From NCBI RefSeq assembly GCF_000688335.1, contig NZ_JHZX01000001.1, positions 2,356,001 to 2,420,000 on the forward strand: 64,000 nucleotides of DNA. Direction: 5' to 3'. Under the pieces are notes generated by a model. The model worked only from the letters and a program-made list of their open reading frames with translations. It ran no database searches and had not been told where the DNA came from. Position 1 is the first letter of the stretch; every line of letters starts with the position of its first letter. Made by a program: the position numbers and the translations under genes. This document shows positions 27,257 to 36,870 of this stretch, in pieces. The DNA comes from Sediminibacter sp. Hel_I_10. GTDB lineage: Bacteria > Bacteroidota > Bacteroidia > Flavobacteriales > Flavobacteriaceae.

Positions 27257-29101
27257 ATGACCAAACCAAAAGATACAGGCTTAGTAACTGCCAAAGAAGT
27301 TGCAACGGCAATACACATCGATAAATATGGATTTATCGGTACCTTTTTGGGTTGGATATTGATGAAAGTTTTAAAGATCTCATCACTAAATAAAGTCTAC
27401 AACAGAAACAAGCATTTAAGTGATGGCGAGTTTTTGGATGGTATTCTAGAAGATTTCCAGATTAAATTTGAAATCCCCGCAGAAGATTTAAAACGCCTTC
27501 CCAAAGATGGCGCTTATATTACCGTATCCAATCATCCTTTAGGGGGTATTGATGGCATACTGTTGTTAAAATTAATGGTAGAGCAGCGCAAGGATTTTAA
27601 GATCATTGCCAATTTTCTATTACACAGGATAGAGCCCTTAAAGCCCTACATCATGCCGGTTAATCCTTTTGAGGATCGTAAGGATGTGAAATCTAGTGTC
27701 ACTGGGTTTAAAAATTCTATAAAACACCTTCGAGACGGTCATCCATTAGGCATATTTCCTGCGGGAGAGGTGTCTACCTATCGCGACGGCAAATTGGTAG
27801 TCGATAGACCCTGGGAAGACTCTGCGATGAAACTGATCCAGAAAGCTGAGGTTCCTGTAGTGCCTATTTATTTTCATGCCAAGAACAGTAAGTTGTTTTA
27901 TAAACTCTCCAAATTGAGTGACACCTTAAGAACGGCAAAACTTCCTTCGGAACTGCTCACCCAAAAACACAGAACAATAAAAGTACGAATAGGCCGACCA
28001 ATTAATGTTAGCGACCAAAAGGAGCACGAGTCACTCCAGGATTTCTCAGAATTTATTCGGAAAAAAACCTATATGCTGTCTAATTCTTTTGATGAAAAAG
28101 GCAAGTTCTTAGGAAATCTAGCCTCTAACTTAAAAGTTCCAAAATCTGTAAAACCACCAAAATCTATCATAACTCCAGTAGAAAGTGACCTCATGAATAA
28201 AGAGGTGGACATGCTGAGAGCGAATGACAAACGACTTTTGGAGAGTAAAAATTACGAGGTATTTTTAACCGATGCCCAATCCATTCCCAACATTATGAGG
28301 GAGATTGGCCGTTTACGCGAAATTACGTTTAGAGCAGTAGGAGAAGGCACCAATGAGTCTATAGATCTCGATGTGTTTGATGAGTACTATCACCACATGT
28401 TCTTGTGGGATAATGAGGCTAAAAAATTGGCAGGGGCTTACCGTATGGGCCTAGGTTCCCAAATTTTTGCTTCTCGCGGAATCAATGGATTCTACTTACA
28501 AGATTTATTTAGGTTTGAGCCAGAGTTATATAAAATGATGAGCGAATCCATAGAGATGGGGCGTGCTTTCATTACTGGAGAATACCAACAAAAACCAATG
28601 CCATTATTTTTACTTTGGAAAGGCATTGTACACACCACCTTAAGATATCCTGAACATAAATACCTTATAGGTGGCGTGACCATTAGCGATCAATTTACCA
28701 ATTTTTCAAAATCCTTGATGATTGAGTTTATGAAGTCCAACTACTACGATCCTTATGTTGCGCAATATGTGAGGCCTAAAAAAGAGTTTAAGGTCAAACT
28801 AAAAGATGCTGATAAAGATTTTGTTTTTGATGAAACAGAGGCCGATTTAATCAAGTTTGATAAAATTATTGATGAGCTAGAACCTGGACCGCTTCGTTTG
28901 CCTGTGTTGATTAAAAAATACATCAAGCAAAATGCCAAGGTGGTGGCCTTTAATGTAGACCCCTTATTTAATAACGCGGTAGATGGGTTGATGTATATTA
29001 GAATAGCAGACCTTCCCGAGAGTACTGTAAAACCAGTGATGGAGGAGTTTCAAGCAGAGTTAGAGCGAAAGTTTTCAAGTGGTCATGAAGAAGAGAAGTA
29101 A
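27257..29101 (+). CDS. OlsF-like bifunctional acyltransferase (aminolipid synthesis)
   Basis: The 614-residue protein joins a lysophospholipid-acyltransferase domain (~70-270; NHPLGGIDG with the catalytic His/Asp and FPAGEVSTYRDG) to a hemolysin-related GNAT-like N-acyltransferase domain (~330-600; REITFRAVGEGT, YYHHMFLWDNEAKKLAGAYR). OlsF proteins with this layout make ornithine or related aminolipids by N- then O-acylation. The domains are clear, the product lipid is inferred. The next gene starts 17 bases inside this one. Confidence 0.8.
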   Translation: MTKPKDTGLVTAKEVATAIHIDKYGFIGTFLGWILMKVLKISSLNKVYNRNKHLSDGEFLDGILEDFQIKFEIPAEDLKRLPKDGAYITVSNHPLGGIDGILLLKLMVEQRKDFKIIANFLLHRIEPLKPYIMPVNPFEDRKDVKSSVTGFKNSIKHLRDGHPLGIFPAGEVSTYRDGKLVVDRPWEDSAMKLIQKAEVPVVPIYFHAKNSKLFYKLSKLSDTLRTAKLPSELLTQKHRTIKVRIGRPINVSDQKEHESLQDFSEFIRKKTYMLSNSFDEKGKFLGNLASNLKVPKSVKPPKSIITPVESDLMNKEVDMLRANDKRLLESKNYEVFLTDAQSIPNIMREIGRLREITFRAVGEGTNESIDLDVFDEYYHHMFLWDNEAKKLAGAYRMGLGSQIFASRGINGFYLQDLFRFEPELYKMMSESIEMGRAFITGEYQQKPMPLFLLWKGIVHTTLRYPEHKYLIGGVTISDQFTNFSKSLMIEFMKSNYYDPYVAQYVRPKKEFKVKLKDADKDFVFDETEADLIKFDKIIDELEPGPLRLPVLIKKYIKQNAKVVAFNVDPLFNNAVDGLMYIRIADLPESTVKPVMEEFQAELERKFSSGHEEEK

Positions 29102-30128
29102 GGGTGTCATTTTTATGTTCCTGCTGTTGGTTAACAGTGTGGTTGGCCAGACCATTACGGGATATATCAAAGATCAAAACACCAACGCTCCCCTAGAAAG
29201 TGTTTCTATATACTATGACGGTACAACTATTGGAGCCGTTTCAAATCAAAATGGATTTTTTGAAATTTCTTCGGAAGTCACCACCAATGCCGTAGTGGTG
29301 ATTAGTTATTTAGGCTATGAAACCAGATATTTGTCTCAAGCTGAATTAGCGCAAACTGAAACTATTTTTTTAAACGAAAATGCTGAAAGTCTTGATGAGG
29401 TTGTTATAGAGGCCGACGATTGGAGCAGAGCCAAAAAGTTAAAGATTTTTAAACGTGAATTTCTTGGAAGAGGTGGAGAGGCGCAATCCTGTAAGATCTT
29501 GAATGAAGATGATATCGAGTTGGTTTATAGAAAATCAACAAACACCTTGTTTGCTTATGCCGACGTGCCTATAAAAGTTCAAAATAAATATTTGGGATAC
29601 ATCGTCAATTATAATATTGTTGAATTTGAAGTTAAGTTTACTAATAGTTTGAGTGAATTTCCTTGGGTTAAAAGTGTGTATTTAGCAGGAACTACTAATT
29701 TTAGAGAGCTTAATGAGAAAAGAGTAAAAAGAAAATATAGTAAGGCCAGACAAGAAGTTTATCATGGTTCAGTATTGGAGTTTATGAGAGCTCTATCTCA
29801 AAAGCAATTAGCCGAACATTTCTACACGACCTTTAAAAAGAGTGATAATGAACATTCTGATTTTTTTATTCCGGTAAATGCTTACGAGTATTTAGACGTG
29901 AATACTTTAGACAGTGGTATGTGCCAAGTTAAAATTAAGACAGATAAGCTCGTCATTATGTATAATCAAGATGTACAGTCGGCCTTAATACCAAATGAAG
30001 GCTTCAACACCTTTTATATTGATGCTTATGGCATCCATACGCCGCCAGATCAATTGTTTTTTAGTGGCGCTTTTGGAAGGGAGCGTATTGCGAAAATGCT
30101 ACCGTTAAATTACAATACCGATCAATAA
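29085..30128 (+). CDS. Exported protein with carboxypeptidase-regulatory-like domain
   Basis: The 347-residue product begins at the ATG at 29085, overlapping the acyltransferase by 17 bases. An in-frame GTG two codons earlier is less likely. After a signal peptide (NSVVGQ) comes a CarboxypepD_reg-like domain (~25-105; TITGYIKDQNTNAPLESVSI, VVISYLGYETRY), usual at the start of Bacteroidota outer-membrane proteins. The rest (~110-347) is a folded region I do not recognise. It is too short to be a TonB receptor. Confidence 0.78.
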   Translation: MKKRSKGVIFMFLLLVNSVVGQTITGYIKDQNTNAPLESVSIYYDGTTIGAVSNQNGFFEISSEVTTNAVVVISYLGYETRYLSQAELAQTETIFLNENAESLDEVVIEADDWSRAKKLKIFKREFLGRGGEAQSCKILNEDDIELVYRKSTNTLFAYADVPIKVQNKYLGYIVNYNIVEFEVKFTNSLSEFPWVKSVYLAGTTNFRELNEKRVKRKYSKARQEVYHGSVLEFMRALSQKQLAEHFYTTFKKSDNEHSDFFIPVNAYEYLDVNTLDSGMCQVKIKTDKLVIMYNQDVQSALIPNEGFNTFYIDAYGIHTPPDQLFFSGAFGRERIAKMLPLNYNTDQ

Positions 30129-30163
30129 TTCAATTTAGCATCTCCTAGTTTGCCGAGATGTGA

Positions 30164-30673
30164 CTACAGATTTTTAAACCACTCTTGAAATTGTTCTCCC
30201 AATAAAAACGTTGGTTTCATTTTTCCGTTGAGGGAGCTTACCAAGCTCATGATCCAAGCTACAAAAACAACAATCCATAAAAGCCATCCTATGAGTGGGA
30301 TAATGGCCACTAAGCTGCATAGAATGAGCCCTAAGGTTTGACGAATGTAAAACGAACCAAACTCTGTTTTGTTATTGCTGTTCATCACCATGGCAATAAT
30401 CCAGCCTATAATGGTAAGATGAGCTATGATGGCTACGTTTTTACCGTCACTAAAGGCTTGTTCGGCATCCTGAGAAAATGCTTTTGCAGAGTTATGGGCC
30501 TCATCAGAAAATGCTCTGGCTTTTTCTCTGGCCTCTCTGCCAAACTCCTTGGCTTCTTCATTAAATTCTTTAGTAGAACTACTTATTTTTTCTCCAGCTC
30601 TGTGGGCGCTCTCTTTAGCGTCATCAAGCATTTCATTAAGATCGTCACTAAGGTTTTTTGAATTTTCAGCCAT
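30164..30673 (-). CDS. DUF4870-type membrane protein with amphipathic N-terminus
   Basis: The 169-residue protein has a charged, Ala/Glu/Lys-rich coiled-coil-like N-terminal half (~1-75, YtxH-like). Three hydrophobic helices follow (NVAIIAHLTIIGWIIAMVM, TLGLILCSLVAIIPLIGWLL, IVVFVAWIMSLVSSL), matching DUF4870/TIC20-like small membrane proteins. Function unknown. It converges on the gene at 29085. Confidence 0.72.
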   Translation of the reverse strand: MAENSKNLSDDLNEMLDDAKESAHRAGEKISSSTKEFNEEAKEFGREAREKARAFSDEAHNSAKAFSQDAEQAFSDGKNVAIIAHLTIIGWIIAMVMNSNNKTEFGSFYIRQTLGLILCSLVAIIPLIGWLLWIVVFVAWIMSLVSSLNGKMKPTFLLGEQFQEWFKNL

Positions 30674-30735
30674 GGTTTTTTAATTTAGTTATCACTTAAA
30701 TTTAGTAAAAAATAGCGTGGCTTTTACAAAAAGGC

Positions 30736-31110
30736 TTAGTCCACAGGTTCCCAAAGTTCAATTTTATGGCCGTCGTTATCCATGATCCAGCCAAACTTTC
30801 CGTAGTCATATACTTCCATGTCTCCAACAATAGTAACGCCTTCTGCTTTGAGAACTTCTAAAAGCTCAGCTAAATTCTCTACTCTATAATTGAACATGCA
30901 CTCTTTTTTTGAAGGATTAAAATAGTCAGTATCCTGTTTAAACGGACTCCATTGTGTCGAACATTTGTTGCCGTCTTTGTCTTTCCACCAGAATGTGCAG
31001 CCATAATCGTCTGTATTGAAGCCGAGATGCTTTTTGTACCAGTCTTTCGTGGCTTCTGGGTCTGCGGTTTTAAAAAAGAGTCCGCCAATGCCTGTAACGC
31101 GTTTCTTCAT
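30736..31110 (-). CDS. VOC-family (glyoxalase-like) protein
   Basis: The 124-residue product is a single vicinal-oxygen-chelate unit: VTGIGGLFFKTADPEATKDW, YGCTFWWKDKDG and the C-terminal FGWIMDNDGHKIELWEPVD with the metal-site Glu. Typical VOC dimers use such units for lyase, dioxygenase or antibiotic-binding roles. The specific reaction cannot be told. Confidence 0.82.
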   Translation of the reverse strand: MKKRVTGIGGLFFKTADPEATKDWYKKHLGFNTDDYGCTFWWKDKDGNKCSTQWSPFKQDTDYFNPSKKECMFNYRVENLAELLEVLKAEGVTIVGDMEVYDYGKFGWIMDNDGHKIELWEPVD

Positions 31111-31145
31111 AGATGTCGTTTTTAGTTGTGATTAGAAACCCGAAG

Positions 31146-32081
31146 TTAACAAAATTCAGCTTTAATTTTATCAACTATGGTTTGCGCTAGTTTTTCTTTG
31201 CTTTCTATGGTCCAACCAGCAACATGAGGGGTCAGAAGCACCTGTTCAGAAGAAATGAGATATTGAAAGGCCTCTGGTAATTGAGAGGAAAACAAGGTTT
31301 CGAAAGAGCCTTTTTCATACTCTAAAACGTCTAACCCTGCACCTAATATTTTTCCAGATTTTAGAGCAGAAACCAAAGCGTCTGTGTTCACGCTTTTGCC
31401 TCGTGCGGTATTGATGAGCCAAAATGGTTTTTTAAAGGCATTGATACATTTAGAATCTACCATATTTAGGGTTAAAGGGGTCTCGGGCGTGTGCAAACTC
31501 AACACGTCTGCTTGCTCTTTTAGTTCTTGAAGTGTAACTTGCTTGGCATTCTCATCACCTACATTTGGTTTTAAATCATAGCACAACACCGTGACGTCAA
31601 AACCTCTCAGTTTTTTAGCAAAGGCCTTTCCCATATTACCATAACCAATAAGACCAACAGTTTTACCGTCGAGTTCTATACCTCTGTTTTCTTCACGAAG
31701 CCATTTTCCGGTTCTGACTTCTTTGTCAGCCTTATTGAGCTTATTGAACAGAGAAAGTAACATGGCGAGACTGTGCTCTCCAACGGCATTACGGTTGCCT
31801 TCTGGAGCAGCAATAAGCTTGATGCCTTTTTGCTCGGCATAATCACAATCTATATTTTCTAAACCAGCGCCAACTCTACCAATAAATTTTAAGTGTTTGG
31901 CAGCATCTAAAAATGATTGGTCAATTTTGAACCGGCTTCTAAGCACGATGCCATCATAATTGTGAATGATGCGCTCAATTTCGGGTTTAGAAGAGGTATA
32001 GTCTTCGTCATTAGTGAATCCCAGTGCGTCAAGTTGGTCAATAAGTAAGGGATGGTTGGTATCTAAATGTAGTATCTTCAT
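31146..32081 (-). CDS. D-2-hydroxyacid dehydrogenase
   Basis: The 311-residue product is an NAD-dependent oxidoreductase of the D-isomer family (SerA/hydroxypyruvate-reductase-like). Motifs are GRVGAGLENIDCDYAEQKGI, the Rossmann GLIGYGNMGKAFAKKLRGF, LINTARGKSVNTDALVSAL (catalytic Arg), GLDVLEYE (Glu) and LTPHVAGWT (His). There is no ACT domain, so classic SerA is less certain. The ATG at 32081 gives the standard MKILHLDT opening, eight codons inside the longest frame. Confidence 0.87.
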   Translation of the reverse strand: MKILHLDTNHPLLIDQLDALGFTNDEDYTSSKPEIERIIHNYDGIVLRSRFKIDQSFLDAAKHLKFIGRVGAGLENIDCDYAEQKGIKLIAAPEGNRNAVGEHSLAMLLSLFNKLNKADKEVRTGKWLREENRGIELDGKTVGLIGYGNMGKAFAKKLRGFDVTVLCYDLKPNVGDENAKQVTLQELKEQADVLSLHTPETPLTLNMVDSKCINAFKKPFWLINTARGKSVNTDALVSALKSGKILGAGLDVLEYEKGSFETLFSSQLPEAFQYLISSEQVLLTPHVAGWTIESKEKLAQTIVDKIKAEFC

Positions 32082-32111
32082 ATAAGTTGGTGTTGAAAGC
32101 GTCACCTTTGG

Positions 32112-32669
32112 CTACAGGATGTCATCGGTAAAATGACCACCATGTTTTCCTTTGGAGAACTTTTCTTTATTAAAGAGCTTAGAGTCTCCCTTTGGGATGG
32201 ATAGGCTTTGCCAAGAGTCTGACTTAAGCATTCTGCCCAAATATACAATTTGGCCTATGTGATAAGCATAATGTGCTAGTTGTCTATTTAAGGCTTCACT
32301 AATGGAGTGGGATTGGTTCCTGATCAAGATTTCGGTATTGAAATTCTCTTGTTTGACTGAAGCTAAGGCTTCAAAGAGGCAGTCCCAACCTATTTGCCAT
32401 TTCTCTAGAAGTTCTGCTTTTGTTTTTATGATATCGTCAAACTCTAGATCTCGTTCTCGCCATTCTTTTTCGCCATCAGAGATTAAAAAATCAGTCCATC
32501 GAGAGGTCATGTTTCCCCAAAGGTGGTTGACGATGATGGCTATGGAATTGGATTGCGCATTGTATTGCCAAAAAAAATCGTTGTCCTCGAGCTGGACAAA
32601 GGTTTTTTCTCCAAGAGCTTTATAATAAGTAAACTGTTTTTTGACGCTATTTAAATATTCTAATTCCAT
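32112..32669 (-). CDS. DUF1572 / DinB-like protein
   Basis: The 185-residue product is helical with conserved His residues in SIAIIVNHLWGNM and LAHYAYHIGQIVYLGRM, the metal-binding pattern of the DinB/DUF1572 superfamily. Some members are thiol-dependent transferases. No specific activity can be assigned. It is on the same strand as, and 30 bases before, the hydroxyacid dehydrogenase start. Confidence 0.78.
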   Translation of the reverse strand: MELEYLNSVKKQFTYYKALGEKTFVQLEDNDFFWQYNAQSNSIAIIVNHLWGNMTSRWTDFLISDGEKEWRERDLEFDDIIKTKAELLEKWQIGWDCLFEALASVKQENFNTEILIRNQSHSISEALNRQLAHYAYHIGQIVYLGRMLKSDSWQSLSIPKGDSKLFNKEKFSKGKHGGHFTDDIL

Positions 32670-32718
32670 AGAAGAAAGACGTTTACCGTTCTAAAAAGGT
32701 CCCAAAGCTCAGTTAGGT

Positions 32719-34089
32719 TTAAAACCCAATAATCTCACCAGATAACATGAAAAACAAGAAAATTCCGAGAATATCATTGCTGGTTGTTATAAAGGGACCT
32801 GTAGCAATGGCTGGGTCAATACCGCGTTTATCGAGGATAATAGGTACAAAAGTGCCCACAAGCGCGGCCACTACAATTACGCTCATCATCGATAAGGCAA
32901 TTGCCAAACTTTCGATACCGTCTTGACCTATTAAAAAGCCAAAAGCGACCACCAGCAGTGCCAAGGCAAAACCGTTGATTAAACTGAGGCTGATTTCTTT
33001 CAACAATCGACTTAAAATACTGCCCTTTACATTATTATTGGCTAAACCCTGCACGATAATTGCGCTAGATTGAACCCCAACATTTCCTGCCATAGCGGCA
33101 ATGAGCGGCGTGTAAAAAAACAACGAGGGCACCGTGCTCATCACATCTTCAAAGCTTTTCATGATAAAGACACTTCCAAGTCCACCAAAAAGGCCTAAAA
33201 CCAACCAAGGTAAACGTGCTTTTGTAAGTTCTAAAATGCTATCATCGGCCTCTACATCTTGTGAGATACCAGCAGCTAATTGATAATCTTTATCAGCTTC
33301 TTCTCTAATTACATCGATAATATCATCAATGGTAATGCGTCCCAACAGCGTCATGTTGCCGTCAACAACAGGTATGGCTTCTAAGTCATACTTGGCCATG
33401 ACTTTCGCTACCTCTTCAACATCTTCTTCTACGTGCACATAGTCTACACTAGAGATATAAATGTCTGATATTTTTTGATCACTTTTAGCCACAATCAAAT
33501 CTTTGAGCGATAAGCGGCCTATAAGTTTATTTTTTTTATCTACTACGTAAATAGAGTGCACTCTGGTGACTTCCTGAGCCTGCCCTCGTATTTTTTTTAA
33601 ACATCCGGCAACGGTCCATGTTTCATAGACTTTTACCAATTCTTTAGCCATGAGTCCACCTGCAATATCTTCGTCATAGGCCAGCAGTTCTGTGATTTCA
33701 TCACGGTGACCTTGATCTTCAATATTAGAAATGACTTCTGCTTGACGTTCTTCTGGTAGTTCTGAAATAATATCGGCAGCATCATCAGTGTCCAGTTCTT
33801 CAATTTCTTCAGCAATTTCCTTGGCAGAAAGGTTTCGAAGTACTTTCTCACGATTGTCCTCATCCATCTCCATCAGAATATCTGAGGTGGTCTCAGAATC
33901 TAATAGCTTGATGACGTAAACAGAATCATCTAAATTAAGCTCATCGAGAATTTCGGCAATATCAGCGTAGTGAAAATCATTGAGAAGCAGTTTGAGTGAT
34001 GTGTCGTTTTTTTCTTCGACAAATAGCTCTACTTGCTCAATGAGTTCATCGGTTAACTCAAATTGTATGTTCTCTTTTTCTTCTTGCAA
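32719..34089 (-). CDS. mgtE: Magnesium transporter MgtE
   Basis: The 456-residue inner-membrane Mg2+ channel follows the standard plan. An N-terminal superhelical domain (~10-130; EIEELDTDDAADIISELPEE) is followed by two CBS domains (~140-265; MAKELVKVYETWTVAGCL, DLEAIPVVDGNMTLLGRITI) and five membrane helices (~290-456; ARLPWLVLGLFGGLGSVFIM, MAGNVGVQSSAIIVQGLA). The CBS and N domains sense cytoplasmic Mg2+. It follows rsmA by 13 bases and is probably co-transcribed with it. Confidence 0.95.
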   Translation of the reverse strand: MQEEKENIQFELTDELIEQVELFVEEKNDTSLKLLLNDFHYADIAEILDELNLDDSVYVIKLLDSETTSDILMEMDEDNREKVLRNLSAKEIAEEIEELDTDDAADIISELPEERQAEVISNIEDQGHRDEITELLAYDEDIAGGLMAKELVKVYETWTVAGCLKKIRGQAQEVTRVHSIYVVDKKNKLIGRLSLKDLIVAKSDQKISDIYISSVDYVHVEEDVEEVAKVMAKYDLEAIPVVDGNMTLLGRITIDDIIDVIREEADKDYQLAAGISQDVEADDSILELTKARLPWLVLGLFGGLGSVFIMKSFEDVMSTVPSLFFYTPLIAAMAGNVGVQSSAIIVQGLANNNVKGSILSRLLKEISLSLINGFALALLVVAFGFLIGQDGIESLAIALSMMSVIVVAALVGTFVPIILDKRGIDPAIATGPFITTSNDILGIFLFFMLSGEIIGF

Positions 34090-34102
34090 ATTCTGGAAAT
34101 AT

Positions 34103-34894
34103 TTATGACGTTTCGTCGTGTTCTATGAGCGAGGTGAGTTCTAAAAACGAGGCTACGCTCAATTGCTCAGGACGCTGGTCAAAGATACTATTTGCTTTTA
34201 AATTATCTGAAAGATTAAATGTTTTTAAACTGTTACGAAGTGTTTTTCTACGCTGTTGAAAAGCCGTTTTTACAACTCTAAAAAATAGTTTCTCATCGCA
34301 GTCTAGAGAGAAATTTTCTTTTCGTTTTAAAAGTAAAACGCCAGATTCTACTTTGGGTGGCGGATTAAAAACTGTTGGCGGAACCGTAAAAAGATAGTCG
34401 GCATCATAAAAAGCTTGGGTTAATACCGATAAAATACCGTACACCTTACTACCTTCTTTTGAGCAGATACGCATGGCCACTTCTTTTTGGAACATGCCTG
34501 CAAATTCAGGAATTTGGTCTCGCAACTCTAAGGTCTTAAAAACAATTTGTGTTGAAATGTTATATGGAAAGTTGCCTATGATGGCAAAAGGCCTGTCTTT
34601 AAAGACAAGACTAAGATCGTATTTTAAGAAATCTTGCTCGATGATTTTATCAGAGAGGTTAAGGTAATTGGCCTTTAGAAACTCTACCGATTCGGTGTCA
34701 ATCTCTATCACATGGGTTTTGGTGTCCTTTTTAAGAAGGTATTTGGTCAATACTCCTGTGCCAGGACCTATTTCTAAAATATCGTCATAACCTTTAAAAG
34801 AGAGCGTATTGGCTATCTTTTCGGCAATGGTCTCATCGGTTAGAAAGTGCTGTCCTAAATGTTTTTTTGCTTTGACTTGATGGTGTTCTGCCAC
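34103..34894 (-). CDS. rsmA: 16S rRNA dimethyladenosine transferase RsmA (KsgA)
   Basis: The 263-residue product dimethylates two adjacent adenosines near the 3' end of 16S rRNA. Landmarks are [13 protein letters not shown] at the N-terminus, the SAM motif [25 protein letters not shown] (the NLPYN active-site motif, here with Phe) and [15 protein letters not shown]. Length and order are standard. It lies upstream of mgtE on the same strand. Confidence 0.96.
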   Translation of the reverse strand: MAEHHQVKAKKHLGQHFLTDETIAEKIANTLSFKGYDDILEIGPGTGVLTKYLLKKDTKTHVIEIDTESVEFLKANYLNLSDKIIEQDFLKYDLSLVFKDRPFAIIGNFPYNISTQIVFKTLELRDQIPEFAGMFQKEVAMRICSKEGSKVYGILSVLTQAFYDADYLFTVPPTVFNPPPKVESGVLLLKRKENFSLDCDEKLFFRVVKTAFQQRRKTLRNSLKTFNLSDNLKANSIFDQRPEQLSVASFLELTSLIEHDETS

Positions 34895-34995
34895 GTCTGT
34901 TTGTTTTGTTCTAAATTTGAAATCTGAATGGTTGTTTTTATTTTATATACAAGCCGCTCAGATTCGGTCAATATAGTTAAACTTAATCATAACTC

Positions 34996-35622
34996 ATGGT
35001 TTTTTTAGATCAAAAAATAGCGTTTCCAGAGGTTTCTAAAGCTTCAAAAGAAGGGATCTTGGCCATTGGTGGAGATCTGTCTCCAGAGCGCTTGATCTTG
35101 GCTTACAAACTCGGTATTTTTCCATGGTTTGATGCTGATGAGCCAATTATCTGGTGGTCTCCAGATCCTCGATTTGTCCTATTTCCGCAGAAATTAAGAG
35201 TTTCAAAGAGCATGAGGCAGGTGATGCGTAATACCGATTTTGAAGTGACGGTAAATGCCGATTTTGAAGCGGTCATTTCCAACTGTTCAAAGATGAAGCG
35301 AAACGGGCAGCAAGGCACTTGGATTACCAATACGATGAAAGCAGCTTATTTAAAACTGCATCAAATGGGTAAGGCAAAATCGGTTGAGGTATGGCTACAA
35401 GGCGAGTTGGTTGGCGGTTTGTACGGTGTTGATTTGGGAAATGGTGTATTTTGTGGAGAGAGCATGTTTGCCAAAGTGAGCAACGCCAGCAAGGCAGGAT
35501 TTATAACGTTTATTGAGAATTCTGATTATGCATTAATAGACTGTCAAGTCTATACCAACCATCTCGAAAGTCTTGGCGCAGAGGAGATCTCCCGCTCCCA
35601 TTTTTTAAGTTACCTTGATTAA
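34996..35622 (+). CDS. aat: Leucyl/phenylalanyl-tRNA-protein transferase
   Basis: The 208-residue enzyme attaches Leu or Phe to N-terminal Arg/Lys of proteins for N-end-rule degradation. Motifs are FPWFDADEPIIWWSPDPRF, GTWITNTMKAAYLKLHQMG, SVEVWLQGELVGGLYGV and GVFCGESMFAK. Length is typical. It overlaps the convergent DUF2490-like gene by four bases. Confidence 0.95.
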   Translation: MVFLDQKIAFPEVSKASKEGILAIGGDLSPERLILAYKLGIFPWFDADEPIIWWSPDPRFVLFPQKLRVSKSMRQVMRNTDFEVTVNADFEAVISNCSKMKRNGQQGTWITNTMKAAYLKLHQMGKAKSVEVWLQGELVGGLYGVDLGNGVFCGESMFAKVSNASKAGFITFIENSDYALIDCQVYTNHLESLGAEEISRSHFLSYLD

Positions 35623-36302
35623 ATACGAAGTTGTAGGGAGGTGCTCACAAAGAGCGACTCTTCCATCTCAATATTGAGCTTGTCTAAACGAAGTTCAAAC
35701 CCAAATTCAAAGATCAAATCTTTAGACAATAAAATACCCAAAGATGGCGTTACACGGTATTCTAACTCGGGCTTAAAGACTTTTGAATTCGTCAATAATG
35801 CTTCATTAGACACCACAATATAGGTTTCGCCAACATCTAATTTTAGCCCTTGTAGTGGGAGATCCAATGCCAATCGATACCTAAATCTAAAGGTGGTGAA
35901 GTCATCATAAAACCGTTGTTCGCTCCGTAAGCGATGCCCAAACCGGAGCGTCTTAAAAATAGAGCGACGGTTGAATTGCTGTGTGAGTCTAACCTCATTA
36001 CTGGAGTCTTCAAAAAGCTCCCGATTTCGATACATGATCCCAAGAGCCACACTGTTCTTGAGGTTGAGTTTTAAGGTAGAAAAGTGACCAATTTGAACCT
36101 GTCTTGTTACAAAAGAAACAGCATCTTGCGTATAAACATAAGCTCTTGAGCTCAGCTCAAAGTTGACACTGTACGCTTTAGAGAACCCATGTCTAACGGC
36201 AAATGCATTTTCGTTAAATACCTCAAATTGATCTTGTGCGCTACCAGAGATACTGATCACTAGCATACAAAGCACCAAAAATTTAGTACATAATGTATTC
36301 AT
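35619..36302 (-). CDS. DUF2490-like exported beta-barrel protein
   Basis: The 227-residue protein has a signal peptide (ending SISGSAQ). Its alternating beta-strand pattern ends in the aromatic or aliphatic residues expected of an outer-membrane barrel (RQVQIGHFSTLKLNLKNSV, TTFRFRYRLALDL, LFVSTSLQLRI). It resembles DUF2490, a Bacteroidota family of unknown function. It overlaps the start side of the next gene at 36283 by 20 bases, so the two are coupled. Confidence 0.72.
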   Translation of the reverse strand: MNTLCTKFLVLCMLVISISGSAQDQFEVFNENAFAVRHGFSKAYSVNFELSSRAYVYTQDAVSFVTRQVQIGHFSTLKLNLKNSVALGIMYRNRELFEDSSNEVRLTQQFNRRSIFKTLRFGHRLRSEQRFYDDFTTFRFRYRLALDLPLQGLKLDVGETYIVVSNEALLTNSKVFKPELEYRVTPSLGILLSKDLIFEFGFELRLDKLNIEMEESLFVSTSLQLRI

Positions 36303-36870
36303 AACTGTCTGGTTGCAATGTTCTAGCGTTTATAAACCGTCCGTCGGGGTCAAAGGTCATCTCTTTCAAAAACCATTCTTTTTTAACTTTTAAAGCTATA
36401 ATCAGTTCATAATAAGAAGCCGTATTGGTGCGCTGTTCTAAAATATGATTCAGAAATTCAACTTCGGAAAATGGCGTCTCAAAGCGATATTGTTCTTGGA
36501 TTTTAATAATCTCAAACTTGTTGGAGTTGGTTTCTAGATAGCTTTCAATGGCGCCTCTTTGTCTTTCGGGGAGGTCGTGCGCTTTGATTAAAACCTCAAT
36601 GTCTTCCAAAACACCTTTGGCACTAAATTCTACACTGTACCAATGGCTATTGAATTTGAACTTACTTTCAAAGCTCAGTTTTTCACCGTCAGTTTCACGG
36701 TAATAGCGTGTGCGTTTTGCCGCGTCTGGAGTTTGTTCCAAGACCAATTGTGCGGGTTCAGGGAATTGGGTAAGCTCCACTCTTGATTCTTTTTCATTCT
36801 TGGTTTGTCCCCAAAGGGATACAGATATCAAAAAGAAGATATAGAGCGGTAAAAGTTTAAACTTCGTCAT
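36283..36870 (-). CDS. Exported protein of unknown function
   Basis: The 195-residue product starts at the ATG at 36870, giving a good signal peptide (MTKFKLLPLYIFFLISVSLW, cut after GQ). A start nine codons earlier would bury the signal. The mature part has a KFKFNSHWYSVEFSAKGVLE stretch that may be a PepSY-like beta-sheet domain. I do not recognise it further. It overlaps tag by 14 bases and the barrel gene by 20, so tag, this gene and the barrel gene form one transcript. Confidence 0.7.
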   Translation of the reverse strand: MTKFKLLPLYIFFLISVSLWGQTKNEKESRVELTQFPEPAQLVLEQTPDAAKRTRYYRETDGEKLSFESKFKFNSHWYSVEFSAKGVLEDIEVLIKAHDLPERQRGAIESYLETNSNKFEIIKIQEQYRFETPFSEVEFLNHILEQRTNTASYYELIIALKVKKEWFLKEMTFDPDGRFINARTLQPDSYEYIMY

